A stretch of DNA of 64,000 nt from Parvibaculaceae bacterium (GCA_019636015.1 JAHBYJ010000002.1:345849-409848); one strand, 5' to 3'. Counted from the first letter of the stretch, positions 1-13,110 are shown. Numbers and translations: made by a program. The notes: generated by a model not told the origin, from the letters alone.

Positions 1-1232
1 CCATAGGAGGTCGTGATTGTCGAAAGCTCGCTCCACCGCGCGGGCACGAGCGGCGCGCCCGCTTCCGGCAGCTCGATCTTCGGACGCGACATGAGCCCGA
101 AGCGGCGCAGATAGTCCTTGTAGTCCTCGGTGCCGAGCTGCAACGCGATCTTTGCCGTGCCGATATTCGACGAATGAATGAAAACCTCCGGCACACTGAG
201 CCAGCGGTTCTTCGCATGGAAGTCGCGGATCGTGAACCGCGCCACCTTGATCGGCTGCGTCGCATCGAAGCGCTCATCGACACGGATGCGCCCGCTGTCG
301 AGCGCCGATGCCAGCGTCACCGCCTTGAACACCGATCCCATCTCGTAGACGCCGAGCGTCGTCCGGTTGAACCTGCTTTCCTCGGGCGAGGCCATGGGGT
401 CGTTCGGGTCGAAGTCCGGCAGCGAAGTCATCGCCACCACTTCGCCCGTATGCACGTTCATGATGATGCCCGCTGCGGCCAGCGCGCGGAATTCCGTCAT
501 CGCCTTCTCAAGCTCGTCGCGCAGCGCATGCTGCACATGAAGATCGAGCGACAGCATGACATTGGCATTGCGGTCGAATTTGGGCTTGCCTGCGGCATCC
601 GTGCGGCTCAGCGCACGATCCATGTAGAGCTCCATGCCGCCGGTGCCGCGATTGTCGATATCGACCGTGCCGAGGACGGTCGAGCCGTTCTTGCCGTTCG
701 GGTAGACGCGCTTCTGTTCCTTGCGGAAATCGAGGCCCGGCAAGCCGAGATAATGCACGGCATATTGCTGCCGGGGCGTAAGGTCCCGTTTCAGCCAAAC
801 GAAGGCACGGCCGGATTCGAGGCGCTGCGCCACATCTTCTTCATTGAGATCGGTGAGCACCGTCACGAGCTGTCGCGCCGTCTCGCGCGGATCGATCACA
901 TAGCGTGTGTCCGCGAAGAGCGATGCCGTCGCGATATCGGTTGCCAGAACCTCGCCATTGCGGTCCACGATGTCGGGCCGGCTGATCTGCGTCGTGCCGC
1001 TCGCGACCGCGACGGCCCCTTCGCCGCCCCCGCCCATGATGGCAAGACCGACAAGCCGCGCTCCGACAAGCGTGAAGCAGGCCGCAAAAACGGCGAGCGA
1101 GAGGAAGATGCGCCGCTGCGATGGCGTACGTCCGCCCTCGCGGCGCTGCTGCGCGCGCGACTTCGAGATAGCGTCATGGCCTGGCGGCAGATAGCGGCCC
1201 TGACGGGCGGTGGTGCTGTTGCGCCCGATCAT
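1..1232 (-). CDS. ftsI: Peptidoglycan D,D-transpeptidase FtsI (PBP3), C-terminus beyond window
   Basis: Division-specific transpeptidase that cross-links septal peptidoglycan in the periplasm. The reverse strand is open from an ATG at 1232 to the window edge (about 410 codons), so the C-terminal part is missing. Seen: a basic cytoplasmic N-terminus, one hydrophobic segment, a PBP dimerisation region, then the transpeptidase domain with the acyl-enzyme SxxK motif inside EMGSVFKAV and an SSN-type motif in HSSNIGTAK. The KTG motif lies off the window. The start overlaps the ftsL stop (ATGA), as expected for the translationally coupled dcw cluster. Confidence 0.95.
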   Translation of the reverse strand, partial: MIGRNSTTARQGRYLPPGHDAISKSRAQQRREGGRTPSQRRIFLSLAVFAACFTLVGARLVGLAIMGGGGEGAVAVASGTTQISRPDIVDRNGEVLATDIATASLFADTRYVIDPRETARQLVTVLTDLNEEDVAQRLESGRAFVWLKRDLTPRQQYAVHYLGLPGLDFRKEQKRVYPNGKNGSTVLGTVDIDNRGTGGMELYMDRALSRTDAAGKPKFDRNANVMLSLDLHVQHALRDELEKAMTEFRALAAAGIIMNVHTGEVVAMTSLPDFDPNDPMASPEESRFNRTTLGVYEMGSVFKAVTLASALDSGRIRVDERFDATQPIKVARFTIRDFHAKNRWLSVPEVFIHSSNIGTAKIALQLGTEDYKDYLRRFGLMSRPKIELPEAGAPLVPARWSELSTITTSY

Positions 1233-1600
1233 TGGATGGTACTCCCCGGCGCACCCGGCACAATGCCGCCCGCATAGCCGCCGAGCGGCTGGCGGCCCGA
1301 CGGCGCGTAGAATTCATCCGCCATATGCGGCATGGGCACATCTTCGAAACTGCCGATCTGGCCAGCCGTCAGCGGCTCGAGCCCCGTATAGCGGCTTGCA
1401 AGCTCCTGCAGGCGCTCCGGCTGGTTGAGGTAGCTCCATTCGGCGCGCAACACGCGGATCGCTTCCTGCTCGTTGGCGATGCGCTGCTCGAGCTGACGCG
1501 CATGGCGCACCGCGCCCTCCGCCTTGTACTTGATGTCGTAAAGGCCGACCGAAAGACCGATCACAGCAAGGATGAGGAGGAAATTGATGGTTCGCATCAT
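1229..1600 (-). CDS. ftsL: Cell division protein FtsL
   Basis: Small bitopic divisome protein (123 aa) that works with FtsB/FtsQ to activate FtsWI. It has a short N-terminus, one transmembrane segment at about residues 5-22 ([16 protein letters not shown]), then a periplasmic coiled coil rich in heptad-like E/R/L residues with the family-typical [10 protein letters not shown] stretch. It sits between rsmH and ftsI with 4-nt overlaps on both sides. The C-terminal 40 residues are proline/glycine rich and look disordered. The call rests on position plus topology. Confidence 0.92.
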   Translation of the reverse strand: MMRTINFLLILAVIGLSVGLYDIKYKAEGAVRHARQLEQRIANEQEAIRVLRAEWSYLNQPERLQELASRYTGLEPLTAGQIGSFEDVPMPHMADEFYAPSGRQPLGGYAGGIVPGAPGSTIQ

Positions 1601-2613
1601 GCCACACCCCCATCGAGCGAGGGGACGGCGCGAAAGCCGAGCGCGCCGAGATCGAGCGGGCGCCGCGGTGCGGCGGTGCGGATCGCCGCGCGGAGTTTCG
1701 CCGAACGCGCACGTGCATTCGTTTCCACTTCCGCGTCCGAAGCCTTGCGCGCCTTGTGCGCAATCTCCTCGAAGGACGGCGCTTCTTCCTCGACCGCCGG
1801 CATATAACGGTTCGGCCGTCCGGCCCGGCCGGTGCGTTCGGTGAGGAACCGCTTCACGATCCGGTCTTCGAGCGAATGGAACGTTACGACGGCAAGCCGC
1901 CCGCCTTCGGCAAGCAGCCCCTCCGCGCCGGAAAGCCCGCGCGCGAGTTCGCCCAGTTCGTCATTCACGAAAATGCGCAATGCCTGGAAAGTTCGCGTGG
2001 CCGGATGGATCTTGTCCTGCGGCTTGCGGCCGATCACCTTGGCAACGAGATCGGCAAGTTCGAGCGTGCGGTGAAGTTCCGCTTCTTCGCGCGCCTTCAC
2101 GATGGCGCGGGCGACCGCACGAGCGCGCTTCTCCTCGCCATAGACGGCGATGATGCGCGCAAGCTCGCTTTCGTCATAACGGTTCACGACATCGGCGGCC
2201 GAGGGCCCCTCGCCGCCCATGCGCATGTCGAGCGGCCCGTCCTTCTGGAACGAGAAGCCGCGTTCGGCCTGATCGATCTGCATCGAGGACACACCGATAT
2301 CGAGCACCACGCCGTCCACGCTCTCGTGGCCGAGCGCATGCACGAGGCGCTCCATGTCGCCGAAGCAACCTTCGATCAGCGTCAGGCGCCCGGCGAATTC
2401 TGTCGCAAGCGCCCGCCCCCGGAGGATCGCGCTCGGATCGCGGTCGATCGCGAGCACCGCGCAATCCGCCGCGCCGAGGATCGCGCGCGTATAGCCGCCA
2501 GCACCGAAAGTCCCGTCCACATAGATGCCGCCGTCGCGAGGTTTCAGCACATCGAGCACATCGGCCAGCATCACCGGAACATGAGGAACATTGCCCTGGC
2601 CGGTGACGCTCAT
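1597..2613 (-). CDS. rsmH: 16S rRNA (cytosine-1402-N4)-methyltransferase RsmH
   Basis: SAM-dependent methyltransferase (338 aa, usual family length) that methylates C1402 in the ribosomal P site. The N-terminus [13 protein letters not shown] is family-typical. The SAM-binding glycine motif is [14 protein letters not shown] at about residues 33-46, and a C-terminal [14 protein letters not shown] block, diagnostic for MraW/RsmH, is present. It overlaps mraZ by 4 nt upstream and ftsL by 4 nt downstream, so it is part of the dcw operon. Confidence 0.97.
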   Translation of the reverse strand: MSVTGQGNVPHVPVMLADVLDVLKPRDGGIYVDGTFGAGGYTRAILGAADCAVLAIDRDPSAILRGRALATEFAGRLTLIEGCFGDMERLVHALGHESVDGVVLDIGVSSMQIDQAERGFSFQKDGPLDMRMGGEGPSAADVVNRYDESELARIIAVYGEEKRARAVARAIVKAREEAELHRTLELADLVAKVIGRKPQDKIHPATRTFQALRIFVNDELGELARGLSGAEGLLAEGGRLAVVTFHSLEDRIVKRFLTERTGRAGRPNRYMPAVEEEAPSFEEIAHKARKASDAEVETNARARSAKLRAAIRTAAPRRPLDLGALGFRAVPSLDGGVA

Positions 2614-3101
2614 CGTGCGCCTCCCATGCCGGTGCCGGGTTGTCCGCCGCTTGCGGGCGCCCGCAGGAGATCGCGGTTGCGCTGCGCATCTTCCAGCGCC
2701 TTCGCGTAATATTCCTCATAGGCCTTCGGCTCCCAGACCTGGAAGCGCTGGCCCATGCCCACAAATGTCGCCTCATCCTTGATGCCGGCGAGATTGCGCA
2801 GAGCCTCCGGAAGGATGACGCGGCCATCGGCATCGAAAGAGAGCTCGGCGCTCTCGCCGATCAGCACGGCTGCCAGCGACTGCCGTTCCGGGGAGAACGG
2901 ATCGAGCCGGTCGAGCATCTGGTCGACAATGTCGGAAAAGGCCGGGCCGCAGCCCTCGAAGAAGGCGCCGGGATTGAGCGGCGGAAAGCAGATCACGCCA
3001 TTGAGCCCCTGAGCCATGGTGACGGCACGAAACTTCGCGGGGACGGAAATGCGTCCCTTCGCGTCGATCCTGTTCGTGAAACGCCCCCGGAACGAATCCA
3101 T
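2610..3101 (-). CDS. mraZ: Transcriptional regulator / division protein MraZ
   Basis: First gene of the division-cell-wall operon and its DNA-binding autoregulator. The protein (163 aa) has two SpoVT/AbrB-like repeats: N-terminal [15 protein letters not shown] and a second copy [16 protein letters not shown] chose ATG 3101 (MDSFRGRF) over an in-frame start nine codons upstream because family members begin here and an AGG-type ribosome-binding site precedes it. Five 10-bp-spaced GGG boxes lie about 100 bp upstream, matching its known mode of binding. Confidence 0.94.
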   Translation of the reverse strand: MDSFRGRFTNRIDAKGRISVPAKFRAVTMAQGLNGVICFPPLNPGAFFEGCGPAFSDIVDQMLDRLDPFSPERQSLAAVLIGESAELSFDADGRVILPEALRNLAGIKDEATFVGMGQRFQVWEPKAYEEYYAKALEDAQRNRDLLRAPASGGQPGTGMGGAR

Positions 3102-3199
3102 CGTCCGACCTGCTCCCTTTTTGGGCACCCCTTCCCCGGTGAAGGAAGCCCTGTCACCGCGGGACCGGCTGGCACCAATCGGGGCAGCATGGCCGTATA

Positions 3200-3243
3200 C
3201 GGGACATCATGGGATAACATGGGATAGTATGGGCGTCAACGGG
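3200..3243 (-). promoter_or_regulatory. MraZ box (five 10-bp-phased repeats) with overlapping promoter
   Basis: On the + strand NGGG occurs at 3200, 3210, 3220, 3230 and 3240, exactly 10 bp apart (middle three TGGG, outer two CGGG). MraZ is known to bind direct TGGG repeats at this spacing upstream of its own gene. On the minus strand a TTGACG (-35-like, 3236-3241) followed after 17 bp by TATCCC lies within the repeats, so MraZ binding would cover the promoter. The promoter elements are inferred by eye. Confidence 0.8.
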
Positions 3244-3355
3244 AAACCCCAGTATTTTGGCGGTTTTCAGCGGTATTCAGCATGCCTAACAGCTCGTTAA
3301 AATTGTCCGGATTGGGCGGAACATAAGTAGAACATCGATCTGTATTGGAAGACAT

Positions 3356-3374
3356 CTGTGCCGTCCCGGCACAG
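3356..3374 (-). terminator. Hairpin downstream of rnpB
   Basis: CTGTGCC...GGCACAG forms a 7-bp perfect stem with a 5-nt loop about 40 nt past the RNase P RNA 3' end. No strong T-run follows, so it is only a possible terminator or processing boundary. Confidence 0.4.
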
Positions 3375-3415
3375 CTCGGGGCGGTGCAGGCGACGGAGCC
3401 GCAAGACGGGAAAAG

Positions 3416-3798
<383 letters not shown>

Positions 3799-3902
3799 CT
3801 CCTGCAAATGAGCCCAAACCGACCTTGCGTCAAGAAGCTTGCACTTTGGTCCCCAAGACCCGACATAGGCCGGAACACATAAAACATCAGGGAGGACAAT
3901 CC

Positions 3903-4865
3903 ATGAAAGCCGCCGTCTATTACGAAAACGGCCCGCCCGGCATCTTCAAATACGAAGATGCACCCGATCCCGCCTGCCCGGCGGAAGGCATCGTCATCGA
4001 AGTGGAGTCCGTCTCCATCGAGGGCGGCGACACGCTGAACCGCGCCCGTGGGGCCCTTAACTCGGTCCCGCATATCGTCGGCTATCAGGCGGCAGGCATC
4101 ATCATCGAGGTGGGCGCAGAGGTCACGAACCTGAAGCCCGGCCAGCGCGTGACGACCGTCAATATGTTCGGCTCCCACGCTTCGCGCCGCGCCGTCTTCG
4201 CCCGCACCGCCTGGCCGGTGCCGGACGCGATGGACATCCGCACCGCCTCGGCGATCCCCGTCCCCTTCGGCACCGCCCATGACTGCCTCTTCGAGTTCGG
4301 CCATCTGAAGCGCGGCGAAACCGTGCTCATCCAGGCGGGCGCCAGCGCCGTCGGCCTTGCCGCCATCCAGCTCGCAAAGCGCGAAGGCGCGACCGTCATC
4401 GCCACCGCGTCGAGCGAGGAAAAACTCGAAAGGCTCCGTGAATTCGGCATGGATCACGGCATCAACTACCGCACGCAGGACCTTGTCGCGGAGGTGAAGC
4501 GCCTCACCGGCAACAAGGGCGTCGATGTCGTCGTCGATCCCGTCGGCGGCCCGACGCTGCAGAAATCGATCCTCGCGCTCGGCTATCGAGGCCGCGTCTC
4601 GACCGTCGGCGATGCAGGCCGCGAAGAGGCGCTCATCGACCTTTCGACCTTGCGGGCGGGCAATCAGTCCGTCACCGGCGTCTTCCTCGGTGCGGAAATC
4701 TTCACCGACCGCGTCTACAACAATATTGCGCGGATGATCGAGGAAATCGCGAAAGGCGAATTGAAGGTCGTGCTCGACAAGGAGTTCGCCCTGAAGGATG
4801 CCGCCGCCGCCCATGAATATATCGAAAGCCGCAAGGCTTTCGGCCGCGTGACGATGAAACCCTAG
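3903..4865 (+). CDS. Zinc-less quinone oxidoreductase (MDR family)
   Basis: Predicted NADPH-dependent quinone/enone reductase of the medium-chain dehydrogenase superfamily, 320 aa, cytosolic. It has the GroES-like N-terminal fold, a Rossmann nucleotide-binding motif in VLIQAGASAVGLAAIQLAK (about residues 141-159) and a typical VDVVVDPVGG strand. Structural-zinc cysteines are absent, as in the QOR/zeta-crystallin branch. The start at 3903 has a good AGGGAGGA ribosome-binding site. The gene ends tail-to-tail with the AmpD gene (4-nt overlap). The substrate cannot be read from sequence. Confidence 0.85.
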   Translation: MKAAVYYENGPPGIFKYEDAPDPACPAEGIVIEVESVSIEGGDTLNRARGALNSVPHIVGYQAAGIIIEVGAEVTNLKPGQRVTTVNMFGSHASRRAVFARTAWPVPDAMDIRTASAIPVPFGTAHDCLFEFGHLKRGETVLIQAGASAVGLAAIQLAKREGATVIATASSEEKLERLREFGMDHGINYRTQDLVAEVKRLTGNKGVDVVVDPVGGPTLQKSILALGYRGRVSTVGDAGREEALIDLSTLRAGNQSVTGVFLGAEIFTDRVYNNIARMIEEIAKGELKVVLDKEFALKDAAAAHEYIESRKAFGRVTMKP

Positions 4866-5599
4866 GCCTTTGCGGCTTCGAGAAGGCGGCGGAGCGTGGC
4901 AATGGTGGAAACATCGGCCGCCCCGTCGACCTTCTCGGGCCGGAAATGCCGCTGGAATGCCGTCACCACGGCCTCCGTCGCCTCGTCGTAACGGCCCAGC
5001 ACCTCGATGCCATAGCCGTAGTCGCCCAGCATGAATTGCAGTTCGGCCACCGTGTCGCCGCGATCGCCTTTCCGAAGGCTTGGGCCTTCAATCACCGGCT
5101 CCGGCGTCACCCAGAGCCCTACACCTGCGCGCGACAATCGCGCCCAGTCGAACCACTCACCCGGGTCAGCCTTCCGCCCCGGCGCAATGTCCGAATGGCC
5201 GAGCACGCGGCGCGATGGAATGGGCTGCCGCGAAAGAATGTCCCGGCACAAAGCTTCCACGGCGCGCATCTGGATATCCGGGTAGGGTGGCGAACCGAAC
5301 TCATGCCCGCCATTCGCAATCTCGATGCCGATGGAACAGCCGTTGATATCGCTCTCGCCCGCCCAATGGCCGACACCCGCATGCCAGGCGCGCAGATGCT
5401 CCGGCACCATGGCGATGATCCGTCCATCTTCATCGACGAGATAATGCGACGAGACTTTCGCGGCCGGGTCGCAGAGCCGCGCTGCCGCCGCTTCCGCGCT
5501 TGCCATGCCCGTGTAATGCAGCAGCAGAATGTTCGGCCGCCGCCCCTCCGGGCGCTCGTTGAAATTCGGTGAGGGCCGCTCGATGAAGTCGAGAGACAT
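4862..5599 (-). CDS. N-acetylmuramoyl-L-alanine amidase, AmpD-like with peptidoglycan-binding domain
   Basis: Zinc amidase of the amidase_2 family that cleaves the bond between N-acetylmuramic acid and L-alanine in (anhydro)muropeptides. At 245 aa it has the first zinc histidine in LLLHYTG, a central SSHYLVDEDG block, the second histidine/catalytic region GHSDIAPGRKADPG, and a C-terminal PG_binding_1 repeat (LRKGDRGDTVAELQ). No obvious signal peptide is seen, which suggests cytoplasmic cell-wall recycling. The start touches the stop of the upstream EamA gene, so the two are probably co-transcribed. Confidence 0.88.
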   Translation of the reverse strand: MSLDFIERPSPNFNERPEGRRPNILLLHYTGMASAEAAAARLCDPAAKVSSHYLVDEDGRIIAMVPEHLRAWHAGVGHWAGESDINGCSIGIEIANGGHEFGSPPYPDIQMRAVEALCRDILSRQPIPSRRVLGHSDIAPGRKADPGEWFDWARLSRAGVGLWVTPEPVIEGPSLRKGDRGDTVAELQFMLGDYGYGIEVLGRYDEATEAVVTAFQRHFRPEKVDGAADVSTIATLRRLLEAAKA

Positions 5600-6465
5600 C
5601 AGAACCCCGTATCCACGATGCGCTTCTGCCGTATCGACACGATGAGGACGCCAGTCAGCGCTATGCCTGCGCCGATCATCATACGTGTGGTCAGCACTTC
5701 GCCAAGCAGCATCACGGCGAAAAACACCGTGAAGATCGGCGAGAGCAGCGTCAGCGGCGCCGTTTGCGTCACCTCATAGCGCTGCAGCAGGTAGTAGATA
5801 CCTGCGTGGCCGACAAGGCTCGACGCGAAGGCGACATAGAAAACGCCCGCCCATTGCAGCAGGTCCGCACTCATCACCAGAGCGACGATATTGCTCTCGA
5901 GCGCGAAGGAGGCGCCCAGCATCAAGGGCGATGCGGCCACCGCCACCCAGGCCTGCAACTCGAACACACCGACATTCTTCAGCTGCCGCTGGTAGATCGT
6001 GCCGACCGAGCCGACCAGCGCCGAGGCGACGACGAAGAGCACACCGTCGATATAGGTGAAGACCGCCGGATCGAAGCTGATCACCATCACGCCGAGAAAC
6101 GACAGCGAAATGCCGAGCCAGCGCCGCCAATGCACCTCTTCCTTGAGGAAGACGATGGACATGATGGTAGCGAAGGGGACGCCGAGCTGGCTCGTCACCG
6201 CCACGACAGAGGCATTGGAAAGCGAAAGCCCGGCAAAGAAGAAGCCGAAGCCCACCGGGCCCGCGCAAAGTGCAATGATGATGACTTCCTTCATCCGCCC
6301 CCGATGGATCTTCAGGAACGGAAAAAGCACCAGCACGATCAGCGTGAAACGCAGCGCCGCGAAGAGGAGCGGCGGAAAATGCTCGAGCGACACCTTCGCG
6401 GCAATCAGCGCGAAGCCCCAGATCAGGTTGATGAGGACCATGAAGCCCAGATGGAGGGGGGTCAT
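5599..6465 (-). CDS. EamA/DMT-family transporter
   Basis: Inner-membrane permease of the drug/metabolite transporter superfamily, 288 aa, with about ten hydrophobic segments in two EamA repeats. The first begins FMVLINLIWGFALIAAKVSL and the second includes LLQRYEVTQTAPLTLLSPIF. Family members export amino acids or metabolites; the substrate is not evident. It overlaps the start of the amidase gene by one base. Confidence 0.85.
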   Translation of the reverse strand: MTPLHLGFMVLINLIWGFALIAAKVSLEHFPPLLFAALRFTLIVLVLFPFLKIHRGRMKEVIIIALCAGPVGFGFFFAGLSLSNASVVAVTSQLGVPFATIMSIVFLKEEVHWRRWLGISLSFLGVMVISFDPAVFTYIDGVLFVVASALVGSVGTIYQRQLKNVGVFELQAWVAVAASPLMLGASFALESNIVALVMSADLLQWAGVFYVAFASSLVGHAGIYYLLQRYEVTQTAPLTLLSPIFTVFFAVMLLGEVLTTRMMIGAGIALTGVLIVSIRQKRIVDTGF

Positions 6466-6583
6466 CTCGAAACCGCAGGAAGCCCGGCAGGTGAACCCCG
6501 CCGGATGATTATGTTCCGGCCTGTGTTAGCGCAGCCGGGGCGGCACGCCTAGGGCCGTAAACGAATAAAAGCGGGAGCGTGCC

Positions 6584-7294
6584 TCAGGCCGCGATCCCCC
6601 TGGCCTTGGCGATCCGGCCATAGGCGACGTTGATCGCCGCGAGCTTCTCATTGGCGATGGTGACGAGTTCGGGCGGCACCCCGCGCGCGATCAGCATATC
6701 GGGGTGATTCTCGCGCACGAGGCGGCGATAGGCCTTTTTCAGGTCGTCATCCGATATGTCGGGCGTGATGCCGAGCACCAGATAGGGGTCGCCCTTTTCC
6801 TGGCCCAGATGGCTCGCCCGGATACGCGCGAACTCGATCTCCGAAAAGCCGAATATATCGGCCACGGTTCTCAGATATTCGAGCTCCTGCGGATGCACAT
6901 GCCCGTCCGCCTTGGCGATATGGAAGAGCGCGTCCAGCACGTCTTCGAGGATCGCCGGCTTGTCGCGGTAGATGCGGGCGACCTGCCGCGCATAGGCCTC
7001 GAAACCCGCGACATCCTGCTGCGCTACCTTGTAGACGCGGGCGACATTCTTCGCCTCGCCCGGCGGCACCTTGAAGATTTCCTCGAAGGCGCGGACTTCG
7101 GAATCGGTCACCTCGCCATCGGCCTTGGCCATCTTGGCCGACAGCGCGATCAGGGCGATCGTGAACACGACCTCGCTGTCCTCCAGCGCCCGGTCGATGA
7201 CCACATGGCCGGCGACCGCGCCCAGAAGCGCACCAAGGGGCCCGCCGACGGCAAGTCCTACGCCGGCGCCCGCGATTTTTCCCCAAATCGACAT
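6584..7294 (-). CDS. TerB/DnaJ-domain protein (DjlA-like)
   Basis: Predicted membrane-associated co-chaperone, 236 aa. A glycine-rich hydrophobic N-terminus (about residues 8-32) is followed by a TerB-like acidic helical domain ([19 protein letters not shown], then a second [16 protein letters not shown]) and a C-terminal J domain with the HPD signature in [12 protein letters not shown]. The order membrane segment-TerB-DnaJ matches DjlA. It presumably stimulates DnaK ATPase. Divergent from the hydantoinase gene. Confidence 0.87.
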   Translation of the reverse strand: MSIWGKIAGAGVGLAVGGPLGALLGAVAGHVVIDRALEDSEVVFTIALIALSAKMAKADGEVTDSEVRAFEEIFKVPPGEAKNVARVYKVAQQDVAGFEAYARQVARIYRDKPAILEDVLDALFHIAKADGHVHPQELEYLRTVADIFGFSEIEFARIRASHLGQEKGDPYLVLGITPDISDDDLKKAYRRLVRENHPDMLIARGVPPELVTIANEKLAAINVAYGRIAKARGIAA

Positions 7295-7431
7295 GGGGAG
7301 AGATTAGGACCTTTTTCCGCGCTTCGCACCTGCGAAATCTCAAGATGACCTTGCGGAAAACACGCAAAGACAACCCTCGCCCCCTATTGAAAGCTAGGCC
7401 AGGCTGGAGAGCCTGTGGCAGGTTGCGCCCC

Positions 7432-11046
<3,615 letters not shown>

Positions 11047-11106
11047 CACTTGCATCGCGCCTCGGCCCGCGCATCATGCGAGGCAAATTACATTCGGAGA
11101 CGAAAC

Positions 11107-12087
11107 ATGAAAGCCATCCGCTGCCATGCCTATGGCGCACCCTCCTCGCTTACGCTTGAGGACATGGACGATCCCGCACCCCGCGCAGGCGAAGTCGTGA
11201 TCGAGACGGAGGCGGCAGGCCTTGGCTATGTCGATGCGCTGCTCGTCGCGGGCCGCTACCAGGTGAAGACGCCGCTTCCCTTCGTGCCGGGCAGCGAGGT
11301 CGCGGGCCGCGTCGTCGCGCTTGGCGAAGGCGTGCCCGGGAAGATGATGGGCCAACGCGTCATGGCGCTCTCCCCGCGCGGCGCGCTCGCCGAAAAACTC
11401 GCGCTCCCCGCCGTGGTCTGCATTCCCGTGCCCGCGAACATGAGCGCGGAGGCCGCCGCCGGTTTCATCGTCTCCTATTGCACCGCGCTTTACGGCTTCG
11501 ACACTTGCGGGCATCTCCGCGAAGGCGAAACCGTGCTCGTGCTCGGCGCGGCCGGCGGCGTCGGCATGGCGGCAATCGATGTCGCGAAGGCCATGGGCGC
11601 TAAGGTGATCGCCGCCGCTTCGACGGAAGCAAAACGCAACGCGGCGCTCGCCGCTGGCGCCGATGCCGCGCTCGACTATTCCGATCCGGAATGGCGCAAG
11701 GCGCTCGAGCCGCTCACCGGCCGCCGCGATGTCGACATCGTCTACGATCCCGTCGGCGGCGATTTCTCCGAAGCCGCCTTCCGTTCGCTCGCACCGGGCG
11801 GCCGCCACCTCGTCGTCGGCTTCGCGGCAGGCGACATTCCGCGCATTCCCTTGAACCTGCCGCTCCTGAAGCGCGCCTCCATCGTCGGCGTCGACTGGGG
11901 CGGCGAAATCCGCGCGAACCCTGCCTCGAACATTCCCCTGATGCAGAAGCTGACCGAATGGGCGGCCGCCGGAAAGATCCACCCCGAGCCCGCCGCGAGT
12001 TTCCCGCTCGCCGAAGCGCCGGCCGTGCTTCAGCGCCTGCTCGACCGTGAAAGCGTGGGCAAGCCGGTCATCCGTTTTGCCGGCTGA
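11107..12087 (+). CDS. NADPH:quinone oxidoreductase family protein
   Basis: Second zinc-less MDR-family reductase (326 aa), with MKAIRCHAYGAPSSL at the N-terminus and a Rossmann motif VLVLGAAGGVGMAAIDVAK at about residue 143. A GGAGA ribosome-binding site supports ATG 11107. It is only distantly similar by eye to the 3903-4865 paralogue. It lies 60 nt after the hydantoinase gene on the same strand, which may indicate a shared transcript. Substrate unknown. Confidence 0.86.
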   Translation: MKAIRCHAYGAPSSLTLEDMDDPAPRAGEVVIETEAAGLGYVDALLVAGRYQVKTPLPFVPGSEVAGRVVALGEGVPGKMMGQRVMALSPRGALAEKLALPAVVCIPVPANMSAEAAAGFIVSYCTALYGFDTCGHLREGETVLVLGAAGGVGMAAIDVAKAMGAKVIAAASTEAKRNAALAAGADAALDYSDPEWRKALEPLTGRRDVDIVYDPVGGDFSEAAFRSLAPGGRHLVVGFAAGDIPRIPLNLPLLKRASIVGVDWGGEIRANPASNIPLMQKLTEWAAAGKIHPEPAASFPLAEAPAVLQRLLDRESVGKPVIRFAG

Positions 12088-12304
12088 ACCACAGCCACGA
12101 GCTGCGAAATGGACGGGAATCGGCGGAACCGCCCTCCCGCGCTGCGGCATGCGCCTGAAAATGGATCGTGACGGTTTGTCATTCACACGCCGATTGAGGG
12201 CCGGATTCAAGGGCTTGTACGACCTTCTTGAAATGCCCGAAAACACCGCTTCGCCCTTGCCTCGATTCCGCTTGCGGAGCGCCACAGGAAAGCCTGAAAA
12301 TTCT

Positions 12305-12324
12305 CCTCCACCCGCGAGTGGAGG
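12305..12324 (+). promoter_or_regulatory. Hairpin occluding a ribosome-binding site
   Basis: CCTCCAC and GTGGAGG form a perfect 7-bp stem around a 6-nt loop. Its 3' arm contains GGAGG, the Shine-Dalgarno sequence located 5 nt before the ATG of the 26-codon ORF at 12330. Folding would hide the ribosome-binding site. Confidence 0.5.
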
Positions 12325-12329
12325 CTGAA

Positions 12330-12410
12330 ATGCTTGCAATGAAGGCTGGATATCTGGCGACCGGGCTCGCGTTTCTTTTCGTAGGTGCGGTCACAATGGG
12401 GGTCTTCTGA
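12330..12410 (+). CDS. Predicted 26-aa single-span membrane protein
   Basis: Short ORF preceded by a strong GGAGG five nucleotides upstream. The product is MLAMKAG followed by an uninterrupted hydrophobic span (YLATGLAFLFVGAVTMGVF) that would make one transmembrane helix with a positively charged N-terminal flank. A GC-rich terminator follows about 40 nt later, consistent with a stand-alone small transcript. I do not recognise the family. Evidence is the SD, the composition and the terminator; there is no homology evidence. Confidence 0.5.
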   Translation: MLAMKAGYLATGLAFLFVGAVTMGVF

Positions 12411-12446
12411 TCCCCGGCGACCGGCAGGAGCCGCAATGAAATTCGG

Positions 12447-12473
12447 AGGGCGCTTCCCGGCGGGAGGCGCCCT
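12447..12473 (+). terminator. Rho-independent terminator after the small ORF
   Basis: GGGCGC/TCCCG pairs with CGGGA/GCGCCC to give an 11-bp stem with one opposed mismatch, followed by ttcctcgttt. It separates the + strand units from the convergent decarboxylase-family gene. Confidence 0.7.
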
Positions 12474-12481
12474 TCCTCGTT

Positions 12482-13033
12482 TCAGTTCCGCGCCGGAAAG
12501 CGCGGCGCGTAATCCTCCAGCGGCAGGCGCAGCGCGTTCACCGTGAACGACACCATGTGATAGAGCCCCGTCAGCACTACGAGTTCGATGATCTGCTCAT
12601 CCTCGAACTCGGCCTTGAGCGCCGTCCATAGTGCATCGTCCACGTTGTTCGTGTCGTGCAGCTGATCGACCAGCCGGACGATCAGCCTCTCCCGCGGCGA
12701 CCAGCAGGCTGCCTCCGCGCCCGGCGCCACAGTCGCCGCGATCTCCTCCGGTCCAAAGCCGATGCGCTCCGCAAATAGCGCCATATGTACGCCCCATTCG
12801 TACTCGCCGCCGCAGCGCGCGCAGGCACGGTCGATGGCGATTTCCCGCTCGCGCATGCCGATCGTGCCCTTGTCGAGCAGCCCGCCCGCCATGAAGCGGC
12901 GGAAGACGCGCGGATTGCGCGCCAGCGTCCGGAACAGGACAAGCGGCTCGACGCCGGGCGGCATCAGCTTCTCGAGCGTCTTTTCCATGTCCTCTGCATA
13001 GGGCCTTGCAGCCGGCTCGATCCGTGCGCTCAT
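12482..13033 (-). CDS. Carboxymuconolactone decarboxylase (AhpD-like) family protein
   Basis: Protein of the CMD/AhpD-like fold, 183 aa. The core REREIAIDRACARCGGEYEWGVHMALFAERIG contains the family helix with paired cysteines (CARC) and the downstream histidine, followed by EEIAAT and the IIELVVLTGLYHMVSFTVNAL helix. Members act as decarboxylases or thiol peroxidases. The neighbouring divergent HxlR regulator with two operators between suggests redox or aldehyde-type induction. Exact reaction unknown. Confidence 0.85.
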   Translation of the reverse strand: MSARIEPAARPYAEDMEKTLEKLMPPGVEPLVLFRTLARNPRVFRRFMAGGLLDKGTIGMREREIAIDRACARCGGEYEWGVHMALFAERIGFGPEEIAATVAPGAEAACWSPRERLIVRLVDQLHDTNNVDDALWTALKAEFEDEQIIELVVLTGLYHMVSFTVNALRLPLEDYAPRFPARN

Positions 13034-13047
13034 GCGCCACCTCGTTT

Positions 13048-13090
13048 GCTACTGTTTTCATAGCAAACATATTGCTTCTGTTTTCGAAGC
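13048..13090. promoter_or_regulatory. Tandem HxlR-type operators between divergent genes
   Basis: Two matching 17-bp inverted repeats, GCTACTGTTTTCATAGC (13048-13064) and GCTTCTGTTTTCGAAGC (13074-13090), lie 26 bp apart in the intergenic space between the CMD gene and the HxlR gene. Their consensus is GCTWCTGTTTTCRWAGC. The first extends to 8-bp arms (GTTTGCTA/TAGCAAAC). Their symmetry and location are what a dimeric HxlR regulator would need. Confidence 0.7.
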
Positions 13091-13110
13091 ACAAGCCCTA
13101 TTCTTCGGCC

